Source of the DNA: Candidatus Hydrogenedentota bacterium
GTDB taxonomy: Bacteria > Hydrogenedentota > Hydrogenedentia > Hydrogenedentales > SLHB01
Assembly: GCA_013359265.1 (NCBI GenBank)
Contig: JABWCD010000028.1
Span: forward strand, 1 to 64,000
Direction of reading: 5' to 3'
Length of the DNA: 64,000 bases
Part shown: piece after piece, positions 34,801-41,786 of the stretch
Numbering within the stretch: position 1 is the stretch's first letter
Layout: every line of letters starts with the position of its first letter
Program-made: the position numbers and the translations under genes
The notes under the pieces: generated by a model
What the model was told of the DNA's origin: nothing
What the model saw: only the letters and a program-made list of their open reading frames with translations
Database searches by the model: none

Positions 34801-36795
34801 GAAACAAGTTACTTCGCGCCCGATGACAGTCCCGCGTATGCTCGCGACGGGTACTCTTCCGTCCAGTTCGAGTACGACCCGCTCGGGCGGCTTGTCCGCG
34901 AAACCTACTTCGGCCCTGACAAGCGCCCTGCCATTCACCGCCTCGGCTACGCGTCAGTCGCGCACGTGTATGACAAGCGAGGGCTGCTCGAGCGCGAAGA
35001 GTACTTCGGTCCGGATGGCGCCCCAACGCTGTGCGTGGACGGGTTCTTTCGACGCGTGAGCGACTATGACGCGCTGGGCATGGAAGTGCGCCGCCTCTAC
35101 TTCGCGCAGGATGGAAAGCCGATCGAGACCGCTTTCGGCTACGCCGCCACGACCAAGTCCTACGACGAACGCGGATACGCGAGTGGCACCGCCTATTTCG
35201 ACGAAAACGGAAAACCGGCGTTCTGCGAACGAGGCTATTCGCGGCTCGTGACAAAGTACGACGCGCTCGGACGGTTGTTGGACGAGTCCTATTTCGGTCC
35301 GGACAACGATCCGGTCATAAGCGCGAACGGCTATGCGCGTGTTACCCGGCAGTACGACGAGCGCGGTCGTACGACGAGCGAGGCATTTTTCGGGCCGGAC
35401 GGCGCGCCAACGCTCGCGCGGCGCGGCGCGGCAGTCGTGCGTTACGCGTACGACGACCAATTGTTGCGGACGGAAATCTCGTTTTTCGGGCCGGCGGGCA
35501 AACCCATGCAGGTGTCCAGTGGCGCGGCGCGCATCCTCCAACAGTACGGAGTGCGTGGCGAACTGATCGAAGAGTCGTTCTTCAATCCCGACGGCGCGCT
35601 CGTAGTCACCGGCTCCGGATACGCGCGCATGGTGTGCGCATACGACGAACGTGGGAATGTCGTTCGCAGGGACTTCTACGACCGGGACAACCTGCCCTTC
35701 GAGACCGGCAGTTCGAGCACCGTCGTCCGGTATGACGAACGCAACAATCCCATCCTGACGGCATACCTCGGCCCCAATAACGAACTCGTGCCGGATGAAT
35801 ACGGCGTCGCCCTTGTCAAGCGCGCGTTCGACGCGCGTCGATTCCTCATCGAAGAGTCGTTTCTCGACAATAGCGAGCGGCCCGTGATCTCCGGCGATGG
35901 ATATGCCCGCCGTACATTCCAGTACAACGCGCAGGGATTCCAGACCCTCGAGTCCTTCTTCGCCCTCGATGGCACTCCATACCTCGATGGAGCGCCCTAC
36001 GTGGCCGTAGCGACAACGACGGACTTGAGCGGCAACGTCATCGAAGAAACCTACCTCGGTGCGAACGGGGCTCCAACGGAAAATGAAGACGGGTTCGCCC
36101 TGCAAACGTGGCGCCACCACGCGCGCGGGTTCCCGATCGAATCGAGGTTCTTCAATCGAAATGGCGACCCCACCGAAACGTACGACGGCATCGCCCGAAT
36201 TACGAGCGAATACAACAACCAGGGCCTCGAAACGTCGCGCGCGTACTGGGCGCTTGACGACCGGCCCGCGCTCTACCGCGGCATCTTCGCGCGCAGGACG
36301 ACGCAATTCGACCTACACGGAAATCCCCTCGAGGAGTGCTACTACGACGCCGATGGAAGTCTTACGCCAGGGCCGGACGGCTTCGCAAGAGTCACGCGGC
36401 GGTTCGAAAAAGGCGTTCAACTCGCCGAGGAAACGTACTACGATGCCACCGGCGCGATTTCAGGCGAGGCCAACGGCGTCGCCCGCGTGACGTGGAAACG
36501 CGACGACTTCGGAAACGTTACCGAACTCGCCCACTTCGACGCCAACGGGATGCTTGTCAACATTGCGGAAGGCTACGCCCGCTCCGTGTTCGGCTACGAC
36601 GAGTTCGGCCGCCTTTCGAGTGTTCAGTTATATGACGCCGAAGGAAATGAAGTCAGTCTGTCCAGCATTAATAGTCCATCGAGCGGACTTCGTGTTCAAC
36701 CACTCAGCCCCTACGACTTGCCCGATCACGCAAGCTTTCCTCTTGGGCCTGAGAACGGCACGGGAGCTCCCACAGAGAGTACCGCTATTCCGTAG
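31861..36795 (+). CDS. Giant TIR-transmembrane-YD-repeat protein, candidate retron effector
   Basis: A 1,644-residue protein. Residues 12-125 are a TIR domain: YSAFISYRH (box 1), FRDEDEVPASCDL, LIVICSRH, then SRWICREIEMF in which Trp97 and Glu101 match the WxxxE site of NAD-consuming TIR enzymes. A basic helical linker (165-205) and one membrane segment (about 203-224) follow. From about residue 362 to 1600 it is built from about 39 units of 32 residues, pattern GYARxxxxYDxRGxxxExxYFxxDGxP, similar to YD/RHS repeats but shorter. No RHS core or toxin tip is seen. The product fits a cytoplasmic TIR with an exported repeat stalk, or the reverse. A retron-like locus follows 36-214 nt downstream on the same strand, so it may be the retron's effector; that link is inference. 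Confidence 0.88.
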   Translation: MSDASKPEAGYQYSAFISYRHLELDRGWAKWLLNALETYRVPRALRARGFPATLGKSFRDEDEVPASCDLNEQIVQALVASKFLIVICSRHTPQSRWICREIEMFREMGRGARILALLIDGDPDDSFPKVLTEEQQIHNLPDGTRHEETVVIEPLAADVRPRHDESMRELRRMALLRFAACILGCRFDDLRQRDRERRNRVRRLVSAGVAALLALGASIGLWYWDKSRVKEFFYEDFVPRYGVAEGVRPVTPEQSARIAQRYRFQTRGGRVLRVFRESGRGKPAPDNEDVTERVYHYRADGQVERVELKDNLGRPIRELVFSADLKNVNFRSGNRPVTQPSATISLPTVSLNPRTSITQHQLAYDERGYPIETRYADVWGTPRPDADGSFGSRFELNERGQVLRAFQLDAEGNVRADRSGVMSYERTYDDAGREVRSTALDADGSAIDVVGGYCVEERAYDAHGNLTEARFKNSSGELVRNLDEVAIVRHELNPHGQPARTTYFDTAEMPTLDRNGIGEIRFAYDNNGYIAEELYFDARGKPTLTPAGYHRVRYIRDDTGFATRTEYFGLDDKPTLSRDGYASSEVHIGDDGNVFEVSCFGTSGEPVYAFSGWARVVVVMDDRGKVTETRGTSPDGQPVVNKEGFAGVKLSYDVRENMTELRWLGEDGNPIDVPSFGAATYKLAYDDRGNLAEAAAFGADGKPARRPDGVSIERWTYDDSGNKTRTEYFDESASAVASKAGYARIDFTYDANGFVTSESYFGAHGEPAVSADGFAVVKMENDSRGYVIRESRFDAHGQPTPDAGGAAETRWAYDERGLVRETAHFDVDGRPVIVKEQFARLVHTYDDRGWLSSISYFGADGLPYPSRDAYARIDFKYDDRGNTIGESYFDTLGNAALSVRGYARLARTFDERDRRTSVSYFDADGNPTLAVDGYAGVAYTYDARGNLVGETYLDTRNAPAWSRDGYARTAHAYNARGDRIETSYFAPDDSPAYARDGYSSVQFEYDPLGRLVRETYFGPDKRPAIHRLGYASVAHVYDKRGLLEREEYFGPDGAPTLCVDGFFRRVSDYDALGMEVRRLYFAQDGKPIETAFGYAATTKSYDERGYASGTAYFDENGKPAFCERGYSRLVTKYDALGRLLDESYFGPDNDPVISANGYARVTRQYDERGRTTSEAFFGPDGAPTLARRGAAVVRYAYDDQLLRTEISFFGPAGKPMQVSSGAARILQQYGVRGELIEESFFNPDGALVVTGSGYARMVCAYDERGNVVRRDFYDRDNLPFETGSSSTVVRYDERNNPILTAYLGPNNELVPDEYGVALVKRAFDARRFLIEESFLDNSERPVISGDGYARRTFQYNAQGFQTLESFFALDGTPYLDGAPYVAVATTTDLSGNVIEETYLGANGAPTENEDGFALQTWRHHARGFPIESRFFNRNGDPTETYDGIARITSEYNNQGLETSRAYWALDDRPALYRGIFARRTTQFDLHGNPLEECYYDADGSLTPGPDGFARVTRRFEKGVQLAEETYYDATGAISGEANGVARVTWKRDDFGNVTELAHFDANGMLVNIAEGYARSVFGYDEFGRLSSVQLYDAEGNEVSLSSINSPSSGLRVQPLSPYDLPDHASFPLGPENGTGAPTESTAIP
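32944..36660 (+). repeat. Array of about 39 coding YD-like repeats (96-nt units)
   Basis: In-frame tandem units of 96 nt (32 residues), diverged from each other, making up most of the TIR protein. The best conserved positions are YD.RG, YF..DG and a Gly-Tyr boundary. Unit lengths vary slightly near units 10, 29 and 30. Confidence 0.85.
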
Positions 36796-36830
36796 AATGT
36801 GGCCAATCGATTGATTTCGCCTATCGCCAG

Positions 36831-37009
36831 TCGTACGCTGTCCCCACTTGCCTTGGTGGCGCGTTTAATTGCGCGGGCCGGCGTTTCGCCGGCCGGGTCC
36901 CATGGGCCTGTCCGAGAATCACCCGTACACACAGGTGTGTAGCAAGGCAAGGCGGATGCCGGGCAAGTTCCGGCATCCGCTATCTTCGGTTCGCAACGGG
37001 AGCGGCGTG
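36831..37009 (+). ncRNA. Candidate retron msr-msd RNA
   Basis: This gap between the TIR gene and the reverse transcriptase gene has the order of elements expected of a retron RNA. A possible a1 arm lies at 36834-36851 and an a2 arm at 36993-37009; these can form about 15 pairs, three of them G-U, broken by one mismatch and a small internal loop. GGCCGGCG-TTT-CGCCGGCC (36876-36894) is an 8-bp stem with a TTT loop, like the msr stem that Ec86-type enzymes recognise. TACACA-CAGG-TGTGTA lies at 36926-36941. GCGGATGCCGG and CCGGCATCCGC (36952-36980) form an 11-bp stem, a likely msd hairpin. I do not see a clear AGC branch site, and the a2 arm touches the RT start codon. Folded by eye. Confidence 0.6.
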
Positions 37010-37875
37010 TGGGTCTGTTCAAGAAGCTGTTCAAAGGTTCCGGGCACACCGTCGAAGAATTGGCGCGGCGCCTCGGAACCGCGCCGGCCGAGCTGTCCGC
37101 CGTCCGCCCGACATACACGACGTTTCACATACCGAAGCGAAGTGGGGGACAGCGCACGATCCATGCGCCGGCGCCGGAACTGAAACAACTGCAGCGCCTC
37201 ATTCTGCGCCGCGTGCTCGCGCGGCTGCGCGCACACCCCCACGCCGTCGGGTTCGAGCGCGGTCACTCGATTGTGACGAACGCGGTGTGCCACGTCGGCC
37301 AGCCCGTCGTGGCAAAACTGGACATCGTGGACTTCTTCGCGAGCACGTCCGCGAGACGCGTGGAAGAGTATTTTCAGCGGATCGGCTGGAACCGCGAGGC
37401 CGCGGCGCTGCTAACCGAATTGTGTACGTACAACGGCGGCCTGCCGCAGGGCGCGCCAACAAGCCCGCGCATCAGCAACCTCGTCAATTTCGGCATCGAC
37501 GCCGGCCTGAAAACGCTGGCCGAACGGTCGGGCGCAACCTACACCCGATACGCCGACGACATCACATTCTCGTTTGCGACCGACGACAGCAACACTATCA
37601 GCATGTTGCTGACCGTCACGCGCCAGATTCTCCGCGATTACGGCTACAGGGTTCACATCGCCAGGAAGCGCCGCATCATGCGCCAACATCAGCGCCAGGA
37701 AGTGACAGGGCTCGTTGTGAACCGGAAAGCGCAATTGCCACGCCGCACGCGGCGATGGTTGCGCGCCGTGCGGCACCGGGCCCAAGGCGAAAGTGGCCCG
37801 ACGCTTACGCAATCGCAACTGCAAGGTTGGGCGGCCCTGGAACACATGATAACAACCCAGCGCGATACCCGATAA
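37009..37875 (+). CDS. Retron-type reverse transcriptase
   Basis: A 288-residue RT starting at GTG 37009. Family motifs are all in place: FHIPKRSGGQRTIHAP (finger), the retron-specific NAxxH motif as NAVCH (residues 91-95), AKLDIVDFF with the first catalytic Asp at 105, GLPQGAPTSPRISN, the catalytic YADD (181-184), and the retron VTG motif in EVTGLVVN (232-234). The size is normal for retron RTs. There is no maturase or endonuclease domain, so it is not a group II intron or DGR enzyme. With the upstream structured RNA it should make a branched multicopy single-stranded DNA. The likely effector is the TIR protein just upstream, as all three are in the same order and strand. Confidence 0.93.
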   Translation: MGLFKKLFKGSGHTVEELARRLGTAPAELSAVRPTYTTFHIPKRSGGQRTIHAPAPELKQLQRLILRRVLARLRAHPHAVGFERGHSIVTNAVCHVGQPVVAKLDIVDFFASTSARRVEEYFQRIGWNREAAALLTELCTYNGGLPQGAPTSPRISNLVNFGIDAGLKTLAERSGATYTRYADDITFSFATDDSNTISMLLTVTRQILRDYGYRVHIARKRRIMRQHQRQEVTGLVVNRKAQLPRRTRRWLRAVRHRAQGESGPTLTQSQLQGWAALEHMITTQRDTR

Positions 37876-38043
37876 CCGGGTCCACAACAGCCCCGCAAAA
37901 TGCGTCCGGGCTTCGCCGCAGCCCCGCAAAATACGCAATGCTGAGCGCGCCGGCAGACTCCACCGTAGACTTACGAAGGAGAACGCCGCTTCCCCTCGTA
38001 ATCAAACCCCCAAAAGAGACTTGAGGTATCACGTAGCCGCATT

Positions 38044-38122
38044 CTCTTTCTCGTGCTCTTACTCGTTCTTTTTCTCGTGTTCGTGTTCGTGCTCGTGCTC
38101 GTAATCGTAATCGTAATCGTTC
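38044..38122 (+). repeat. Hexamer repeat CGTGTT/CGTGCT/CGTAAT array
   Basis: A pyrimidine-rich lead (TCTTTCTCGTGCTC...) passes into CGTGTT, CGTGCT and then three CGTAAT units, ending CGTTCCC. It has the same polarity as the other hexamer arrays in the window. Confidence 0.7.
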
Positions 38123-38185
38123 CCGCCAGTAATCGTCCCCGTTCTCGCGCCACTCTTCAGACAATCAATCACGTCCCCCGCCGTA

Positions 38186-38225
38186 TAGGTCCTTTAGGTC
38201 CCATTCGTCCTCTACGTCCTTTGCC
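38186..38225 (+). repeat. Nonamer repeat of GGTCC(C/T) type
   Basis: Units of period 9: TAGGTCCTT, TAGGTCCCA, TTCGTCCTC, TACGTCCTT. A purer array lies at 48316-48378. Confidence 0.6.
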
Positions 38226-38277
38226 CTCCGCCAAATTCAATCACGACCGAGCAAAGCCACGATTCCTCCAAAACGCC

Positions 38278-38484
38278 CTAGCTCTCTGTCGCTCCGCCAA
38301 ACAATTCCGCAAGCGCCAGCGTCAGCGACGTCACCGCGGAAAGAAACGACAGCCCGATACTCGCGAAACTCCCAAACAGTCCGAGGACCGATTCCGAAAT
38401 GAAGATCAGTTCCCAAATGGGGGAGAGCGCGGCCAACGCGGGACGCGCCTTCGCAAACCTGTGCGCGGACGTGGGGTGTGTCAT
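38278..38484 (-). CDS. Small hydrophobic protein coupled to the TolC-like gene
   Basis: A 68-residue frame whose ATG overlaps the TolC-like stop in ATGA, the arrangement of a translationally coupled last gene. After a polar N-terminus (MTHPTSAHRFAKARPAL) it has a continuous hydrophobic stretch (WELIFISESVLGLFGSFASIG, then LSFLSAVTSLTLALAELFGG), so one or two membrane passes. No family is recognised. The overlap and direction suggest a real operon member, but short length leaves doubt. Confidence 0.5.
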   Translation of the reverse strand: MTHPTSAHRFAKARPALAALSPIWELIFISESVLGLFGSFASIGLSFLSAVTSLTLALAELFGGATES

Positions 38485-40307
38485 TGCGGCAATGCTCCTT
38501 CGGTTTTGCTTACAGGTGCCGGAGTCGTCGCGCCGGCGGAAGCCGTCGCGAGAGATTCATCTTCGCTTGCCAAATCGATCGGTTCGCTGCCGGGGCACGC
38601 AACGCCCCGGCGCTCCAGCAGCGATCCTTCCAGACGGTACAGGTTCACCAGCGCCTTCAGATACGCCGCGATCGCCTGCACCTCGTTGATTTGCGCCGTC
38701 AGCAGGTCGCGTTGCGCCTGCGACACCAGCAACACCGTCGACTTCCCCTGGCGCAGCTTTTCGCGCTCCACATCCAGCGTTGTCTGTTGCAGCCTGCTCG
38801 TCACCGCCGTCGCCTCGATTTGCTGCTTGGCCCGGTCGACCTCGATGTGCGCAGTCCGGATGTCCTGCTCGACGAGTTGGTTCAAATTGGCTAGCGCCAG
38901 CAGATTGCGCGATCGCGTCATTGTCGAGCGGATATACCGCGCGCGCGGCCCGCGATTGCCGAACGGATAGCTGAACTCCGCGCCAATCTGCGTTGTCACG
39001 TTGTCGTCGTCCTCGACCTGCGTATTCACTAGAAACAATTCGCTGTAGTGTGTCTTGTTCTCGGACTTCGACAGCGTGACAAACACGTCAAGCTGCGGAA
39101 GCAAACCGTTTCGCGTGCGGACCACCTCGAGATCGTCCTGCTGAATCTGAAGGCGCGTCTGGTTAAGGTCGGGCCGCATCCGCCGCGCCAACGCGATGGA
39201 CGCGCTGATGTCGATCAGTTCGACCTCCGGAATCTTCGGATCGCTGAGCAAATTCAGTTCGACCGGATGCAACGATTCCGCGTTCGGATTGAGCAGGCGC
39301 AGCAATGCGATGCGCAACGTGTCGTAGTTGCTCTTCGCGTCAATTAGTGAACTTTTCCGCTGCGCCACTTCCGCGTCGGCCGCTGCGCTCTCGCTTTCCG
39401 CCATCCCGCCGATCTCGATGCGATACCCGATTTCTTTCGCCTGGTTTTCCGCAATCGTCAGCGAGTCCTCGAAAATCTTGATTTGCCGCTGCGCCGTAAG
39501 GCAGTCCCAATACGTCTGCTCGACCTGCGACACCAGGTCCTCCGTAAACCCGCGCAAATTGTACTCGGACGCCAGCGCCGCCAACTTCGCCTGTCGCAGG
39601 CTCGCCAGGTTTACGCCGAGCCCGCCGCCCCGCAGCAGTTGCTGGCGCACTGTAAAATCGAGACTGTGGGTATCCGTGTCCGTATCGGTCCCGTACACGC
39701 GGCGCGGATCGGTGCTCTTGTTGCGCACGACCGTGCGGTCTTTCCCGTAGGTCAATGTAATGTCCGTGCCCGTCGGCAGCCGTTGCGTCACGCCCACGCT
39801 GCGCGACTCGCTGTCCGTCTCGACTTCCGTTTCCACAGGCTGCCACGCGCTGCCCGCCGTTATCGTGCCGCCCTGCCCGTCCGGAATCGTGATCGGCGTG
39901 CGCAGCAGCAGGTCGCGCTCATTCTCGTCGTCGGTTTCCACGTACGCAGCGTTCAGGACCGGATCGAACACGGAACGTTGCTCCGACACAAACGTCCTCT
40001 GAATCGCCGGATTCACTTCCTCGACCGCCAACGCCTTGTTGTTGGCAAGCGCAATCACGATCGCGCCTTCCACGGTAAGGTTCAGCGCCTCGCCCGGCAC
40101 CGGGGCCGCGTCGTCTGCCGGCGGCACCTTCGCGGGATCCAGCGCGGGCGGCGAAACGTGCTGGTTCGCATCCTCCAACGGCTTCGTGACAACGACGTCG
40201 GGAACGCGCGGCGGCTTGGAAAACTCGATCGTGGCGCAACCGGTCCCGGCGCATACAAGCACGCAGCACAGGCCCCGCTGGGTCAGCAGACGGTTCAGCA
40301 CTTCCAC
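38481..40307 (-). CDS. TolC-family outer-membrane efflux protein
   Basis: A 608-residue outer-membrane factor with a lipoprotein-type start: hydrophobic LCCVLVCAGTGC with Cys at about residue 24. Two TolC-like repeats are visible, with helical hairpins rich in Glu, Gln, Ala and Leu (LASLRQAKLAALASEYNL; AEVAQRKSSLIDAKSNYDT; RTAHIEVDRAKQQIEATAV; ERGKSTVLLVSQAQRD-like end). It forms the exit duct for the pump encoded by the adjacent MacA-like adaptor, ATPase and permease, all on the same strand. A Pro-rich insert lies after the lipobox. The substrate is unknown. Confidence 0.9.
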   Translation of the reverse strand: MEVLNRLLTQRGLCCVLVCAGTGCATIEFSKPPRVPDVVVTKPLEDANQHVSPPALDPAKVPPADDAAPVPGEALNLTVEGAIVIALANNKALAVEEVNPAIQRTFVSEQRSVFDPVLNAAYVETDDENERDLLLRTPITIPDGQGGTITAGSAWQPVETEVETDSESRSVGVTQRLPTGTDITLTYGKDRTVVRNKSTDPRRVYGTDTDTDTHSLDFTVRQQLLRGGGLGVNLASLRQAKLAALASEYNLRGFTEDLVSQVEQTYWDCLTAQRQIKIFEDSLTIAENQAKEIGYRIEIGGMAESESAAADAEVAQRKSSLIDAKSNYDTLRIALLRLLNPNAESLHPVELNLLSDPKIPEVELIDISASIALARRMRPDLNQTRLQIQQDDLEVVRTRNGLLPQLDVFVTLSKSENKTHYSELFLVNTQVEDDDNVTTQIGAEFSYPFGNRGPRARYIRSTMTRSRNLLALANLNQLVEQDIRTAHIEVDRAKQQIEATAVTSRLQQTTLDVEREKLRQGKSTVLLVSQAQRDLLTAQINEVQAIAAYLKALVNLYRLEGSLLERRGVACPGSEPIDLASEDESLATASAGATTPAPVSKTEGALPQ

Positions 40308-40364
40308 TCCTTACTTCCGCTACATGAACGCGCGCAGTCTCAGGGCGCGCGCATAATCTGAAAT

Positions 40365-41576
40365 CTACTCGTATCGCAATGCGTCAATCGGGTTCAGCTT
40401 CGCCGCGCGACGCGCCGGATAGTATCCGAAGAAAATCCCCACCGCCGCCGAGAACAATAGCGCCATGACAATGTTGTGACCTTCAACGACCGTCGTGAAT
40501 TGTGTCATTGACGACAACAATTTCGCAGCGCCCACTCCGGCCCCGACGCCAATTACGCCGCCGATCGCGCTCATCAGAATCGCCTCGAACAGAAACTGCC
40601 GCAGAATGTCGCGGTCCTTCGCGCCAATCGCTTTGCGGATACCGATCTCGCGCGTGCGCTCCGTGACCGTCACCAGCATGATGTTCATGATCCCGATGCC
40701 GCCGACCAACAGAGAAATGCTCGCCACCGCGCCAAGCAAAATCGTAAACGTTCCCGTAACTTCGTTTGCCGTGTTGATCATGTCCGCCTGATTGCGGATT
40801 TCGATATCGTCGGGCATCCCCGGCTCGATGCGGTGGCGTTTGCGGATTAACGCGAAGATCGCGTCCTGCACCGTATTCAAGTCTTCCTGGTTCTCGCACT
40901 TCACCTGTATTTCGCGCAGGTAGTCCTGCCCGAACATCTGCTTCATCGCCGTCGTATACGGCACAAACGCATTGTCGTCGGGATTGAACCACCCCTGATC
41001 GCCTTTGGCCTTCGTCACGCCAATGACCTCGAAGTTCACGCCGTTCACCTTGATCGTTGTGCCGATCGGATCTTCCGTTCCCATGAGATCTTCGGCCGTC
41101 TGTGGACCAAGTATGACAACGCGCGCCATGCGCTCCTCTTCGCCGTTGGTGAAGAGACGGCCCTTTTCGACCTCGAAATTGCGGAGTGGGAGGTAGGTGA
41201 CCGCGACGCCCATGACGCTCGTATTGGTATTATTCTCATAGTATTTCATCTGGCAACGGCCGGAAACGACCGGCGCCACCTGTTCAACGCCCTCCACCTC
41301 GTTCAAAATCGCTTTCGCGTCATCGACGGTAAGGTTCTGCTCGGTGCCCGTCCGCACGCCGCTCGAACCGCCGCGCGATTCCGGGCGCACCGTGAGCAGG
41401 TTCGTGCCCATCGCCTGAATGCTGCCCATCACCTGCGACTGCGCACCCGCCGCGATCGCGAGCATCGCAATGACCGCGCCCACACCGATGATCACGCCCA
41501 ACACTGCCAAAAACGAGCGCAGCTTGTTCGCGACCAAGCTGTAGATGGCAACCTTGAGTAATACCGCTAAGTACAC
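40365..41576 (-). CDS. MacB-type ABC transporter permease
   Basis: A 403-residue FtsX/MacB-type permease. An N-terminal helix (NKLRSFLAVLGVIIGVGAVIAMLAIAAG) is followed by a large periplasmic MacB_PCD domain (residues about 45-270), and three C-terminal helices (ILLGAVASISLLVGGIGIMNIMLV, FEAILMSAIGGVIGVGAG, HNIVMALLFSAAVGIFFGYYPA) end PIDALRYE. TERTREIGIRKAIGA is the coupling helix. The ATPase is a separate gene upstream, and a small membrane gene sits between them. With adaptor and TolC-like genes beside it, the role is export of a molecule across both membranes. Confidence 0.93.
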   Translation of the reverse strand: MYLAVLLKVAIYSLVANKLRSFLAVLGVIIGVGAVIAMLAIAAGAQSQVMGSIQAMGTNLLTVRPESRGGSSGVRTGTEQNLTVDDAKAILNEVEGVEQVAPVVSGRCQMKYYENNTNTSVMGVAVTYLPLRNFEVEKGRLFTNGEEERMARVVILGPQTAEDLMGTEDPIGTTIKVNGVNFEVIGVTKAKGDQGWFNPDDNAFVPYTTAMKQMFGQDYLREIQVKCENQEDLNTVQDAIFALIRKRHRIEPGMPDDIEIRNQADMINTANEVTGTFTILLGAVASISLLVGGIGIMNIMLVTVTERTREIGIRKAIGAKDRDILRQFLFEAILMSAIGGVIGVGAGVGAAKLLSSMTQFTTVVEGHNIVMALLFSAAVGIFFGYYPARRAAKLNPIDALRYE

Positions 41577-41588
41577 GGATTTCCGCCT

Positions 41589-41774
41589 TTATGACCTTCT
41601 ATTTCGTCGCTCGAAAATGCGGGCAAACCTTCGTCGCTCTACTATTTCAACCGCAATCACTAGCGAACCGACGAAGCTGGCAACGACGCTTGCGGCAACG
41701 AGACCGTCGAGAAATAAACTCTTCACCGCGGAGTTCAACCAGCCGAAGCCGAACCATACTGCAATACCGTCCAT
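41589..41774 (-). CDS. Small single-pass membrane protein inside the efflux operon
   Basis: A 61-residue frame with GAGGA 9 nt before the ATG, 12 nt after the ATPase stop and 12 nt before the permease start. It has a hydrophobic run (LFLDGLVAASVVASFVGSLVIAVEIV) and a basic end (ERRRFARIFERRNRRS), so one membrane pass with the tail inside. No family is recognised. The tight spacing on both sides and the ribosome site argue that it is real. It might stabilise or regulate the pump. Confidence 0.6.
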   Translation of the reverse strand: MDGIAVWFGFGWLNSAVKSLFLDGLVAASVVASFVGSLVIAVEIVERRRFARIFERRNRRS

Positions 41775-41786
41775 TTCGCCGGTCCT

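Larger units (their letters stand above)
37876..38277. other. 402-nt repeat-rich gap, no convincing gene
   Basis: Between the RT gene and the efflux operon. It holds a direct repeat of AGCCCCGCAAAATNCG at 37889-37904 and 37920-37935, a long hexamer array (38044-38122) and a nonamer array of GTCC type (38186-38225). No transposase or attachment site is seen. Confidence 0.6.

Noticed and set aside
36876-36894. Rho-independent terminator after the TIR gene
   Set aside because: The 8-bp stem has no T-run after it; its TTT loop and position before the RT fit an msr stem better.
37009-37875. Group II intron or DGR reverse transcriptase
   Set aside because: There is no maturase or endonuclease domain, no VR/TR repeat pair was seen, and NAxxH and VTG motifs are retron-specific.
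37889-37935. Integration or attachment site
   Set aside because: Only a 16-bp direct repeat 31 nt apart is present, with no integrase or tRNA end; too little to call.
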